64,000 nt of DNA from Planctomycetota bacterium (GCA_021413735.1 JAIOPV010000278.1:1-64000), one strand, 5' to 3'. Numbered from the stretch's first letter, positions 35,914 through 44,860 are shown. The notes: generated by a model from the sequence alone, not told the origin. Numbers and translations are program-made.

Positions 35914-37383
35914 TCATGCCAGAATCTCGCGAATCACGGTGCCGCTGACGTCGGTGAGCCTGTAATCGCGGGCGTTGAAGCGATACGTCAACTTCTCGTG
36001 GTTGATGCCGAGAAGGTGCAAGATTGTCGCGTGCAGATCGTGAACGCTCGTTCGGTTCTCGACGGCCTTGTAGCCGAACTCGTCGGTTGCTCCGTAGTGG
36101 GTGCCGCCCTTCACGCCGCCGCCAGCCATCCACACCGTGAACGCATTCGGGTTGTGATCGCGACCCAGCGAATCCTGCGAATCCGACGTGCGGCCGAACT
36201 CGCCACTCCACACAACCAGCGTGTCTTCGAGCAACCCGCGCGCCTTCAGATCGCCGAGCAGCGCGGCAATCGGGCGGTCACACGCACGGCCGCAACTGCG
36301 GTGATTCGTCTCGATGTTGTTGTGCCCGTCCCACGGCACATCACCGACGCTGCCGTCACCGCCAACGCCTCGCCCCGCGAAGATTTGCACGAACCGCACG
36401 CCACGTTCGACCAACCTGCGAGCCGTGAGACATTGCCGACCGAAGACGTCCGCGTCCTTGTCGCCGACGCCGTAGAGGTTCCGCACGCGATCCGTTTCGC
36501 GTGCGAGATCGAACGCTTCCGGCGCTGCGGTCTGCATCCGATACGCCAACTCGAACGACTCGACGCGGGCCGCCAGCTCCGATTCCAGCGGGTGCGCCGT
36601 GCGGTGGTTCTGGTTCATCTCGCGGAGCAGGTCGAGGGCCGCTCGCTGCTGCGGATCAGAAACCCCCGCGGCGCGATCAAGGTGCGCGATCGGCTTCGGC
36701 GTGCGGCCATCCATCGCGAGCGCCTGGAAGTTCTTCGGCAGGAACCCGGCCGACCAAATCGAATCTTCGCCGCGTGGCTTCGTTTCGTGCATCACCACGA
36801 ACGCGGGCAGGTTGCGGGCTTCGCTGCCGAGTCCGTAAGTGACCCACGAACCCATACACGGCAACCCCGGCCGCGTGACGCCGCACGAGATTTCGTAGGC
36901 GCCGGGGGCGTGGTTGTTTGCTCGCGTGTAGCACGAGTGAATGAACGCCATGTCGTCGACATACGCAGCGGTCTTCTCGAAGACGTCGGACACCCATGAG
37001 CCGGATTTGCCGTGCTGCTTCCACTGGAATGGCGACTTCAGACACTTCCCCGACGTGGTGAAGAAGCCCGTCTTGGGGTCGGCCCCCGCGAGAGTCTGGC
37101 CGTTGCGTTTCTGGAGTTCGGGCTTGTAGTCGAAGGTGTCGACCTGCGAGGGGCTGCCGGTCATGAACAGCCAGATGACCGCCTTGGCTTTCGGGGCGAA
37201 GTGCGGCTTCTTCGGTGCGAGCGGATCGACAACCGCCGGCGGAGCTTGCCCCGCGAGCAGTCCTTCGGAGTGCAGCAATTGCGTGAGTGCGAGCGAACCC
37301 GCGCCCAAGCCCGCCGTGCGCAGAAATTGACGCCGCGACGGAACAGCGGGACCGAAACCGGGATGTGCGAATTGCGGATTCAT
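35914..37383 (-). CDS. DUF1501 domain protein, Tat-exported
   Basis: 489 residues. Tat signal SRRQFLRTAGLGAGSLAL. DUF1501 segments: FMTGSPSQVDTFDYKP, WDGHNNIETNHR, WSGEFGRTSDSQ with the following GRDHNP, and HATILHLLGINHEKLTYRF near the end. Closest in layout to the copy at 1221..2651. Forms an operon with the cytochrome gene 115 bases upstream (37498..39981); a palindrome lies in that gap. The longer frame to 37449 is repeat sequence, so ATG 37383 is used. Confidence 0.92.
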   Translation of the reverse strand: MNPQFAHPGFGPAVPSRRQFLRTAGLGAGSLALTQLLHSEGLLAGQAPPAVVDPLAPKKPHFAPKAKAVIWLFMTGSPSQVDTFDYKPELQKRNGQTLAGADPKTGFFTTSGKCLKSPFQWKQHGKSGSWVSDVFEKTAAYVDDMAFIHSCYTRANNHAPGAYEISCGVTRPGLPCMGSWVTYGLGSEARNLPAFVVMHETKPRGEDSIWSAGFLPKNFQALAMDGRTPKPIAHLDRAAGVSDPQQRAALDLLREMNQNHRTAHPLESELAARVESFELAYRMQTAAPEAFDLARETDRVRNLYGVGDKDADVFGRQCLTARRLVERGVRFVQIFAGRGVGGDGSVGDVPWDGHNNIETNHRSCGRACDRPIAALLGDLKARGLLEDTLVVWSGEFGRTSDSQDSLGRDHNPNAFTVWMAGGGVKGGTHYGATDEFGYKAVENRTSVHDLHATILHLLGINHEKLTYRFNARDYRLTDVSGTVIREILA

Positions 37384-37396
37384 GGTGATTTCGCCT

Positions 37397-37487
37397 AAGC
37401 GTGAGCGTCGAGGCGTGAGCCCGACGGTGCTGTCCGGAACCAGTTCCAATCGCGAATCAACCGTCGGCCTGACGGCTCGACGCTCGC
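37397..37487. repeat. inverted repeat (CGTCGGCCTGACGGCTCG family)
   Basis: Arms 37397-37428 and 37459-37487 are complementary with a few mismatches around GAGCGTCGAG. The right arm recurs at bases 1-24. It sits between cytochrome and DUF1501 genes of one operon. Confidence 0.8.
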
Positions 37488-37497
37488 CCGATCAGCC

Positions 37498-39981
37498 TTA
37501 GTCCACATACACGAATTCGTTCGAGCAGAGCAGCGCATGGCAGAAGTCCGCGAAGGCGCGTGCCGTGGCGGGTTCGCCCTTGCCGTAGGTCTCCGCGAGT
37601 TGCGCCACGAACGCGGTCGCTCGCGACATCTCGGCGGCGGTCGGCTTTCGACCAAACGCTGTGCGATACGCCGCTTCCACCGCGACCGGCAATTCTGTCG
37701 CGGCGGGTCGAACTCGTTTCGCGAGCAGTTCCGATTGCCGACGCACGAACGGCGAGTTCATCAGCGTGAGTGCCTGCGTCGGAACGGTCGTGACTTGCCG
37801 TTCGCCGATGCTCTGGATGGCTTCGGGCGAATCGAACAACTGAAGGATCGGCACCGGCTTGCTGCGTTTCACCGTGAGGTACACGCTGCGGCGCAGACTG
37901 GCCTCGTCGAGCGTGCCCTGCCCGTACATCTTCAAGTCGAGGTTCTCACCGACCGCGAGGAGCGAATCACGCACAGCTTCCGATTCCATGCGGCGCGGCG
38001 GACGTCGCCACCACAGCTTGTTGTCGGGGTCGGCCGCGCGATTCGCGGCGATGTCTTCGCCGGCTTGCTGGTACACGGCGCTTGCCATGACGAGCTTGTG
38101 GATCGGCTTCAGTTTCCAGCCGTTGCGAATCAGCTCGGTCGCCAGATAATCGAGCAGTTCAGGATGCGTCGGGCGGTCACCTTGCACGCCGAAATCGTTC
38201 GGGGTCGCGACCAACCCACGACCTAGGTGATGCTGCCAGAGCCGGTTCACGATCACGCGAGCGAGCAGTTGACCGGCTCCCGTGTCAGCGTCGGTCATCC
38301 AGTTCGCGAGCGCCACTCGCGGTTCGGTTGGCGGTTGCTTGTCCACCGGCTTCTTGACCCAACGTGCATCCTGTTCGGCGTTGGACATCAGCACGCGGAA
38401 GAACCCAGGTGCCGGCTTGCCGTTCTTGCGGCCCGTTTCGCCACGGATCAGGAAGAACACTTCGCCGCCCTGCTGCCCCGTCGCGAAAATCGCCGTGAGT
38501 TTCGGCTTCGGTTCCGCCGCGATGTGAGCGAGCACCGGAGCGTATGCCTTCTTCGTCTCAGGCTCGAACCAACGGGCCAAAGTCGCGACTTCCGCACGGT
38601 TCGCGTCGGTGAGTTTGTCGCCGCTCTTGTTCATCGTCGCGACGAGTCGCATGCCGACAGCGTTCAGCGGATTGAACGGATGCCCGACGCCAATCGTGTC
38701 GCGGTTCACGGCCCACCACAGCTCGAAGCTCGACGCGAACTTCGTGCGAACCCACGCTTGCCATTCCGTTTCCAACCGCGTGCGTTCGGCGTCCCACTTT
38801 GCCTTTTCCTGCTTGTGGATTTCCGGGTTCGGGTCGAGGTTGGCCGTGGTCGAGCCGGTCGTCGCGAGACACGCCAGCAAGCGGTAGTAATCTTCCTGCG
38901 GTAGCGGATCGTACTTGTGATCATGGCAGCGGGCACAACCCACGGTCATGCCGAGGAAGGCCGTGCCGGTCGTTGAGAGCATGTCGTCGAGTTGGTCGTA
39001 ACGGATCGGTTCCAGCGTCTTCTGCGTCGTCTGCCCAGGGTATGGCCCCGCCACGAGAAAGCCCGTCGCGGCTGTTGCCTGGAAGTCGCCTGGAACGAGT
39101 TTGTCGCCGGCCAACTGCCAGCGAATGAACTGATCGTATGGCATGTCCTGGTTGAACGCACGGATCACAAAGTCGCGGTAGTGGAACGCTCCCTTGCGTT
39201 CGCCGTCGAACTCGTAGCCGCCGCTCTCGGCGAACCGCACGACATCCAGCCAGTGGCGTGCCCAGCGTTCGCCGTAGCGTTCGCTGGCGAGCAACTTGTC
39301 GAGCAGTTTGTTCCACGCTTCCGGCGACGTGTCGTTCACGAATGCGTCGATCTCGGCAACTGTCGGCGGCAACCCGGTGATGTCGAAGTAGGCCCGGCGA
39401 ACCAACTTCTCGCGGTCGGCGGATGCGTTCTGGCGAAGGTTCTTCTCGGCGAGCTTTGCGAGGATGAAGCGGTCGACGTCGTTGCGGATCAGCGGATTCT
39501 GAATCTGCGGTGGCGTCACTTTCGCGAGCGACTGAAACGACCAGAACTTGCGGCCCGCTTCGATGTCGATGGTCTTCGCTTTGGTCGCGGTGCCCATATC
39601 CTTCGGCAGCGGTGCCCCCATCTTCACCCAGGTCGTCATGTCGGCGATGGCTGTGTCCGACATCTTCGCTTTCGGCGGCATCTTCAGTTGGTCGTCGCCG
39701 TGATTGATCGCCTTGATGAGCAGGCTCGCCTCAGGTTTCCCCGCGACCACCGAAGGTCCGGCATCACCGCCCTTGAGAATGGCCGCTGTGCTGTCGAGTT
39801 CGAGGCCGCCCTTCGCCTTCTTCTGAGCGACGGAATGGCACGAGTAGCACTCCTTGATGAGCACGGGGCGAATCTTCGTCTCGAAGAACGCGACGCCCGG
39901 ATCGTCGGCCGCGGTTGACGGTGGCGTGCTGACCGCGAGTGACACCATTGCTGCTGCGAGGGCGATCCGGTTCGTGCGCAT
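37498..39981 (-). CDS. PSCyt1/DUF1549/DUF1553 planctomycete cytochrome protein
   Basis: 827 residues. Signal peptide MRTNRIALAAAMVSLAV, haem motif CYSCH at about 45-49, DUF1549 with CARCHDHKYDPLPQEDYY, DUF1553 with LLARVIVNRLWQHHLGRGLV. It ends in SNEFVYVD. First gene of the operon with DUF1501 (35914..37383). Most similar in order and motifs to the copy at 20676..23747 but lacks that protein's central insertion. Confidence 0.93.
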   Translation of the reverse strand: MRTNRIALAAAMVSLAVSTPPSTAADDPGVAFFETKIRPVLIKECYSCHSVAQKKAKGGLELDSTAAILKGGDAGPSVVAGKPEASLLIKAINHGDDQLKMPPKAKMSDTAIADMTTWVKMGAPLPKDMGTATKAKTIDIEAGRKFWSFQSLAKVTPPQIQNPLIRNDVDRFILAKLAEKNLRQNASADREKLVRRAYFDITGLPPTVAEIDAFVNDTSPEAWNKLLDKLLASERYGERWARHWLDVVRFAESGGYEFDGERKGAFHYRDFVIRAFNQDMPYDQFIRWQLAGDKLVPGDFQATAATGFLVAGPYPGQTTQKTLEPIRYDQLDDMLSTTGTAFLGMTVGCARCHDHKYDPLPQEDYYRLLACLATTGSTTANLDPNPEIHKQEKAKWDAERTRLETEWQAWVRTKFASSFELWWAVNRDTIGVGHPFNPLNAVGMRLVATMNKSGDKLTDANRAEVATLARWFEPETKKAYAPVLAHIAAEPKPKLTAIFATGQQGGEVFFLIRGETGRKNGKPAPGFFRVLMSNAEQDARWVKKPVDKQPPTEPRVALANWMTDADTGAGQLLARVIVNRLWQHHLGRGLVATPNDFGVQGDRPTHPELLDYLATELIRNGWKLKPIHKLVMASAVYQQAGEDIAANRAADPDNKLWWRRPPRRMESEAVRDSLLAVGENLDLKMYGQGTLDEASLRRSVYLTVKRSKPVPILQLFDSPEAIQSIGERQVTTVPTQALTLMNSPFVRRQSELLAKRVRPAATELPVAVEAAYRTAFGRKPTAAEMSRATAFVAQLAETYGKGEPATARAFADFCHALLCSNEFVYVD

Positions 39982-40104
39982 GAATCGACACCTCAGAGAA
40001 GCAGAAGAGGCTGCGTGCGGTTGGCGGGAAGGCTAACCATCTACTGTAAACGACTTGAACGCAGATGGAATCGTGAGGTGGAAAAATCTTGGAAGCCGGT
40101 GTGC

Positions 40105-40704
40105 CTACTCCTCGGGAGCGACCCCTGCCGTTTCGCGGAGTCGCTGGCACGCGGAAGCCCAACGTCGGCGGATCGTTCGCTCATCAACCTGGAACAACTC
40201 CGCGATCTTGTCCTGCGTCCACCCGTGGTAGAACACAAGCCCGACCACTTCGCGTTCCTCGACGGGCAACTCCTCAACCGCCTCGTGAAAGCGAACCCAC
40301 TTGTCCGACTCGGGGCCAGCGTCCTGCGGTGCGATCGGTTCCGGGGGCGTCGCGACACTCGAATCGGTCGGATCGAGTTGGACGGTCCGCTTGTTCTTCG
40401 CGCTGCGGGCAATGTCGAGCAGTTCCCGGCGAATGTGGACCGCGGCGAGGTTGAAGAAGTCGCGGGTGGATGTTGGTCGAAGCGTCAGCAGTGTGCGGAG
40501 GAAGCGGATTGTGCTGTTCTGGAGGATGTCATCAGCATCGACCATTCCGCGAACGTTGGGGAACGAACGAGTCATGCGGCGAGCGAGCTTTTCGAGTCTC
40601 GCGCCGGCTCGACGAAGCAGGTCGTCGGCTGCTCCTTTCTCGCCCGCTCGCCAGCGGTCGAGACAATCCTGAAGAACGATGGTGTCGAGGCCTGGGTCGG
40701 ACAT
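40105..40704 (-). CDS. ECF-type RNA polymerase sigma factor
   Basis: 199 residues. Sigma-70 region 2 (DADDILQNSTIRFLRTL with the ADFFNLAAVHIRREL part) and region 4 (ELPVEEREVVGLVFYHGWTQDKIAELFQVDERTIRRRW) are clear. No anti-sigma gene is adjacent; the neighbour downstream is a cytochrome gene on the same strand after a 123-base gap. ATG 40704 has AGGA upstream. Planctomycete ECF factors of this type are often controlled by kinases rather than anti-sigma factors; that is family knowledge, not seen here. Confidence 0.9.
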   Translation of the reverse strand: MSDPGLDTIVLQDCLDRWRAGEKGAADDLLRRAGARLEKLARRMTRSFPNVRGMVDADDILQNSTIRFLRTLLTLRPTSTRDFFNLAAVHIRRELLDIARSAKNKRTVQLDPTDSSVATPPEPIAPQDAGPESDKWVRFHEAVEELPVEEREVVGLVFYHGWTQDKIAELFQVDERTIRRRWASACQRLRETAGVAPEE

Positions 40705-41272
40705 CGACGAGTATCCTGAGCAGTGGGCGAACCGAGTCAACTGAGCGAGTGAAGTTATCTTACCCCAATCCCGCGTCGCTGCAATCGCAATGGATGTTTG
40801 TCTGGGGTGCCGCCAAGTCAGGGTTGCTGGATGTTTCGGACTGCGATTGTTGTGTAATCGCCGCCCCTCGCTGGCACTCGGAGTTCGCCGTGTAAGCGTG
40901 ACAGGGCGAACCCCGAGTGCCAGCGAGGGGTGGCCGACACAAACCCAGCGTGAAACACGGTACGGTCCTGAAGCAATAGAGTGCCACGGCTTTCGGAATC
41001 AACGTTTGTGGAGAGTCAAGCGTGATGTGTGTTGCAATTTGATTCCGGGCGACTTCCCCACCCCACGTCCGGAACCAAGCATTTCAGATCCGGAACCATT
41101 CCGTTCGTCCGGAAGAAAGATCGTTCAGGCGAGTCGAAAGACGGTCTTTCGACGCATCCTCTTTTCGAATTGCATCTTGCGGTGACAGATCGCCGCGGGT
41201 TTGCGGACGACCCAAAAATCCACCTCCGGAACCATCCAGAGATGTCCGGAACCATCCGGAATCAGATGGCTC
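40705..41272. other. non-coding stretch with a palindrome and tandem TCCGGAACC motifs
   Basis: No frame is convincing. A strong inverted repeat has arms 40862-40889 and 40905-40933 around CCCCTCGCTGGCACTCGG. Further right, TCCGGAACCA-type motifs occur at about 41067, 41088, 41225 and 41245, the last two as a 20-base tandem (TCCGGAACCATCC). AGACGGTCTTTCGAC near 41140 adds a small hairpin. Part of this may be the sigma factor promoter region. Confidence 0.6.
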
Positions 41273-41312
41273 AAAAATGCTCATGGCCGGTTCCACAAAG
41301 GGAACCGGCCAT
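41273..41312 (-). terminator. intrinsic terminator of the RRM gene
   Basis: A perfect 12-base-pair stem, ATGGCCGGTTCC with GGAACCGGCCAT, 6-base loop, followed on the minus strand by a T5 run five bases later. It lies 39 bases past the stop of the RNA-binding protein gene and reads in its direction. Confidence 0.75.
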
Positions 41313-41350
41313 GGGGTTATCATGCCGTCGGATCGTGAATCTGAATCGGG

Positions 41351-41758
41351 TCAGTAGCGATCGCCACCGCCGCCACCGTAGCCGCGGCCTCCGCCGCCAC
41401 CGCCACCACCGTAGCCGCCGCGGCCTCCGCCACCTCCGCCGCCGCCGTAACCGCCACGGCCACCGCCACCGCCGCCGTAACCGCCACGACCACCGCCGCC
41501 ACCACTGCGTTCTTCGCGCGGCTTGGCTTCGTTGACCGTGAGCCGACGGCCCTGGTATTCAGCGCCGTTCATCGCCTGGATGGCTTCGTCGGCACCGCTG
41601 GACATTTCGACGAACCCGAACCCGCGGCTCCGGCCGGTTTCCCGGTCCATGATGACCTGGGACTTCGTCACTGTGCCGTACTGGCTGAACAGGTCGGTGA
41701 GTTCCTGTTCGGTGGTCGTAAACGGCAGATTCCCGACGTAAAGATTCTTGCTGGCCAT
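41351..41758 (-). CDS. glycine-rich RRM RNA-binding protein
   Basis: 135 residues. One RNA recognition motif at 1-80 with RNP2 LYVGNLPF and RNP1 RSRGFGFVEM, then a tail of Gly with repeated RGGYGG units to the end. Bacterial proteins of this shape bind single-stranded RNA and are often cold-inducible RNA chaperones. Single-gene unit with its own terminator and a 350-base upstream region that could be a long regulated 5' leader. A GGGGGGAATGTC run precedes the ATG. Confidence 0.93.
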   Translation of the reverse strand: MASKNLYVGNLPFTTTEQELTDLFSQYGTVTKSQVIMDRETGRSRGFGFVEMSSGADEAIQAMNGAEYQGRRLTVNEAKPREERSGGGGGRGGYGGGGGGRGGYGGGGGGGGRGGYGGGGGGGGRGYGGGGGDRY

Positions 41759-42109
41759 GACATTCCCCCCCGGTGGGTCACCTTCATCGACCCATCCGGG
41801 AACTCCCTCGGACCGGCAGCGCCATCGCGGCCGGGAAGACGACTTGAACAGACTGCCGCCCGAATCCGAACACCACCGCCGACAGATTATTTGTTGCGCC
41901 GGGGAAGTGTATTGTGGGTATCGAGAGGGAACGTAGCACGCGAGGCCGACTTGATGAGCTTGGAGCTTTCGCCAAGAGACCAGACCGTGTACGCGAAGAC
42001 CTGTTCAGTATCTTCCTTGTTGCTGGGGTCCACCCCCAATAACTGCCTTCAACTATACAAGGGCCAATCGGAAAAAATAGCGAAAAGTTGAGAAAAGCTG
42101 CATCGTGCG
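41759..42109. other. upstream region of the RRM gene, no gene seen
   Basis: 351 bases, less GC-rich than its surroundings. A TATAGT hexamer on the minus strand near 42052-42057 and a GGGGGTGGACCCC hairpin near 42028 are the only notable items. A promoter here would give a 5' leader of about 290 bases. Confidence 0.35.
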
Positions 42110-43204
42110 TCAGATTGCTTGGACCGACCCATCTGGTCCGAATCGGACCCGCCCCGGCTTCCACCGCAGGGAGTCCCGCAGCTCACCCTTCGCGATTCGC
42201 AGCATAGCCTCCGCGATGTTGAAATCCGCGAGCGCTCGCAGCCCGACATACGACGTCGTGAGCCGAGGGTTGATCTCGATGGCGAAGTCGCGTGAGCCGT
42301 CTGCCGCATCTCCCAACACGAGATCGACGCCCACATATCCGAGCAACCCGGGGACGCAATCGACGGCACGCTGAGCCAACCGCGTGGCACGTTCCGCCAA
42401 CTCCGACGGAATCGGCAACTCGCCACCGAGGTACTTGAATCGGCCGTCGTCGGAGAGCAACTGAAACGTCGGCAGCAGTGGCACATTCCCCGCTGGCCCG
42501 CACAGGAACGCGACGCTCGCCGCTTGCCCGCTGACGAACTGTTGCAGGATCATCGGTCCGGTGTGATTCTCGGCAGCGAGTCGGGCCTTGGCGCTGGTCG
42601 CGTCGAAGTACGAGTTCAGCTTGAACGTGGCGGTTGAGCCAGCGCCGTCTTGCGGCTTCCACACAACGGGGAAGACTTCGCAGCGTGTCGGTTCGCGGTC
42701 GGTGGTTGCGGGCGTGCGGACGCCGTGTTCGCGCCAGTGCTGCGACAACGCGAGCTTGTCCGACGTGAGTTGGATAGCGTGAAAAGAAGGGCCGAGGAGT
42801 TGGCTGCCGAGAGCAAGGCGTTCGGCAACTAAAGGTTTACCCCCCACCCGGCTCGAAGACTCGCCACCCTCCCCCACAAGGGGGGAGGGCAAGAAAAGCG
42901 AAGCGCGTTCTTGGGTTTTGTCCTCCCCCCTTGTGGGGGAGGTGTCGAGGCTTTGCGAGACGGTGGGGGGTGAGTTACCACTCACCAAACCCCTGAGAAC
43001 CTGCTGTGCAGTTCGAGCGAGGATTCCGTCTGACTCCGGCGCGATGACGACCGACCAGTGGACCGCTTCATCTGGAATCAGCGCGAAGTCCGCAATGAGG
43101 GCGTCGCGCATGGCGAGACCTTCGCGATACATGCCGTGTTCGGGCGAAGCCGGATCGCGACCAATGCCAAGAGCCGTCAGGTATTCGTAGACGAAGACAC
43201 GCAT
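42110..43204 (-). CDS. ATP-grasp ligase (MfnD-like) interrupted by an in-frame palindromic insertion
   Basis: 364 residues. N-terminus VFVYEYLTALGIG and IAPESDGILA, then LLGPSFHAIQLTSDKLAL, a Lys-containing strand FPVVWKPQDGAGS, LQQFVSGQAASVAFLC, and the metal-site strand DFAIEINPRLTTSYVGLR are ATP-grasp features. The overall pattern recalls tyramine-glutamate ligase-type enzymes of methanofuran/methanopterin C1 pathways, which planctomycetes carry; this is a moderate inference. Residues about 77-123 (NSPPTVSQ through SSRVGGK) are encoded by a palindromic repeat and are Ser/Pro/Gly-rich, sitting between the second strand and the LLGPS segment, which relatives would join by a short loop. The frame remains open. 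Confidence 0.8.
   Translation of the reverse strand: MRVFVYEYLTALGIGRDPASPEHGMYREGLAMRDALIADFALIPDEAVHWSVVIAPESDGILARTAQQVLRGLVSGNSPPTVSQSLDTSPTRGEDKTQERASLFLPSPLVGEGGESSSRVGGKPLVAERLALGSQLLGPSFHAIQLTSDKLALSQHWREHGVRTPATTDREPTRCEVFPVVWKPQDGAGSTATFKLNSYFDATSAKARLAAENHTGPMILQQFVSGQAASVAFLCGPAGNVPLLPTFQLLSDDGRFKYLGGELPIPSELAERATRLAQRAVDCVPGLLGYVGVDLVLGDAADGSRDFAIEINPRLTTSYVGLRALADFNIAEAMLRIAKGELRDSLRWKPGRVRFGPDGSVQAI
42837..42976. repeat. palindromic element inside the ATP-grasp coding sequence
   Basis: Two REP-like units in opposite orientation: 42837-42893 (CCACCCTCCCCCACAAGGG core) and about 42920-42976 (GTCGAGGCTTTGCGAGACGG core). The arms pair with each other and each contains its own C-run/G-run hairpin. 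Close relatives of both units occur at 52408..52550 in the opposite order. Confidence 0.85.
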
Positions 43205-43236
43205 GGTCGGTTTCCGGGATGCTCACGATGTTCACG

Positions 43237-43351
43237 AACCCAGGCCGTTGGCCTGGGCTGAGGGAGATCGGTCCTTCAGACCTCAAAAACCAAGAATGTC
43301 TTTGCGGTCTGAAGGACCGGGCTTCCTCAGCCCAGGCCAACGGCCTGGGTT
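43237..43351. repeat. inverted repeat flanked by 16-base direct repeats
   Basis: Outer arms 43237-43263 and 43326-43351 (around CAGGCCGTTGGCCTGGGCTG) and inner arms 43269-43282 and 43306-43319 (CGGTCCTTCAGACC) pair perfectly or nearly so. The 16-mer GCATGGTCGGTTTCCG occurs at 43201-43216, covering the ATP-grasp start codon, and again at 43405-43420. The element lies in the divergent spacer between ATP-grasp and DUF1501 genes (43205-43504). Confidence 0.85.
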
Positions 43352-43504
43352 CCATTGGTAACGCCAACGGCTTGGATTCTCTTGAGCCTCACGGGCATCG
43401 TCGCGCATGGTCGGTTTCCGCTTCCCGAATGGCACATCCTGCGGCATACTCTATTCACCTGCCCGCCTTCCTCGCACTCTTCCCACCCACGCGAGGGTCT
43501 GTTC

Positions 43505-44860
43505 ATGCTGCCGCGTCACTGCACCGGTCCCAACCGTCGCGAAGCGCTCGCCATTGGCTCACTCGGCACATACGGCCTCACGCTCCCGCAACTGCTCTCG
43601 GCTCGTGAAGGATCAGGGGGCTCACGCCCCCCGCTCGCCAAGCCGAAGGCGTGCATCATGCTGTTCCTGCTCGGTGCGCCGCCGCAACAGGAGACGTGGG
43701 ACCCGAAGCCCGACGCACCCGTCGAGGCACGCGGCGACATGGGCGTGATCCGCACCGCGACGCCCGGCCTCATCCTCGGCGAAACAATGGTGAAGACGAG
43801 CCGATGGACCGAGAAGATCGCCGTGCTGCGAGCCGTTTCGACACGCGACAGTTCGCACTCATCCTCTGGCTACTACATGACGACCGGCTATCCGCACGCA
43901 CCCATCGGCGTGGAGAACGCGAAGCCGGGATCGCCGAACGACTGGCCGAGCATTGGGGCCGTGGTGCGAAAGGTGCTGCAACCGCAGTGCAAGTTGCCGG
44001 CGGCGGTCACGCTTCCGGAAGTGTCCGCGAACGACGGCAACCTGACATGGCCGGGCCAGGACGCGGGCTTCCTCGGTCGCTCGGCCGATCCGTGGCTCAT
44101 CAACTGTGAACCGGAGAAGGGCAAGTTCGACATTCCCGGCCTGGCGTTGCCTGCGGAGGTGTCGGCGTCGCGGTTCGATGATCGCCGCAGATTGCTCGAA
44201 GGCATCGACCATGTGCAGGGAAGTTCTGATGATCGCGGCATCGCATCGAAGGCGTTCGAGATGATTTCCTCGCCCGTGGCTCGCAAAGCGTTCGATCTCG
44301 ATTCGGAAGACGTTCGCACCCGCGACCGTTACGGCCGTTCGCGTTTCGGTCAGAGTTGCTTACTGGCGAGACGGCTCGTGGAAGCTGGTGTGCCGTTGAT
44401 TCGCGTGAACTGGACTCGCGTTCCGGGGATGCCGAACAACGGTCACTGGGACACGCACAGTAAGAACACCGAGAGCTTGCGGCGAATGATGCCGATTCTC
44501 GACGGAGCGTACACGGCACTGCTCGAAGACCTGAGCGATCGCGGAATGCTCGACGACACGCTGATTGTGTGGTGTGCGGAGTTTGGTCGCACGCCGAAGA
44601 TTAACGGTGCGGGTGGTCGCGATCACTGGGGACCGGTGTTTTCGGTGGCGTTGGCGGGTGGCGGCGTGAAGGGTGGGGCGGTCTACGGTGCGAGCGACAA
44701 GTTGGCGGCGTATCCGAAGGATGGCCGTGTGACGCCACAGGATTTGCACGCGACGATCTATCATTGCCTGGGCATCCCGAAGGACGCCGAAATTCACGAC
44801 GGCCTGGGTCGCCCGCTTCCCGTGACACGCGGCGAACCGATCCGAGCCATCCTGGGGTGA
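43505..44860 (+). CDS. DUF1501 domain protein
   Basis: 451 residues. N-terminal NRREALAIGSLGTYGL is a Tat-like signal. DUF1501 segments: IMLFLLGAPPQQETWDPKP, NGHWDTHSKNTESL, WCAEFGRTPKING with GGRDHWGP, and HATIYHCLGIPKDAE. More distant from the other two copies; no cytochrome gene nearby. The linker between signal and domain (EGSGGSRPPLA) is encoded by a small GC hairpin, GGGGGCTCACGCCCCCC, about 43615-43631. The start of the next gene overlaps its stop (TGATG). Confidence 0.9.
   Translation: MLPRHCTGPNRREALAIGSLGTYGLTLPQLLSAREGSGGSRPPLAKPKACIMLFLLGAPPQQETWDPKPDAPVEARGDMGVIRTATPGLILGETMVKTSRWTEKIAVLRAVSTRDSSHSSSGYYMTTGYPHAPIGVENAKPGSPNDWPSIGAVVRKVLQPQCKLPAAVTLPEVSANDGNLTWPGQDAGFLGRSADPWLINCEPEKGKFDIPGLALPAEVSASRFDDRRRLLEGIDHVQGSSDDRGIASKAFEMISSPVARKAFDLDSEDVRTRDRYGRSRFGQSCLLARRLVEAGVPLIRVNWTRVPGMPNNGHWDTHSKNTESLRRMMPILDGAYTALLEDLSDRGMLDDTLIVWCAEFGRTPKINGAGGRDHWGPVFSVALAGGGVKGGAVYGASDKLAAYPKDGRVTPQDLHATIYHCLGIPKDAEIHDGLGRPLPVTRGEPIRAILG

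Noticed and set aside
35765-36211. ATG-started frame overlapping the DUF1501 stop, as the small downstream gene
   Set aside because: Its translation is Arg/Ser-rich without structure; the GTG-started frame at 35626..35907 looks more like protein.
40105-40740. Upstream Met of the sigma factor at 40740
   Set aside because: The ATG at 40704 has AGGA at suitable spacing and the usual ECF start; the extra 12 residues lack support.
41016-41255. Minus-strand ORF with repeated MVPD segments
   Set aside because: The repeats come from the TCCGGAACC DNA motif, and the frame has no ribosome site or conserved content.
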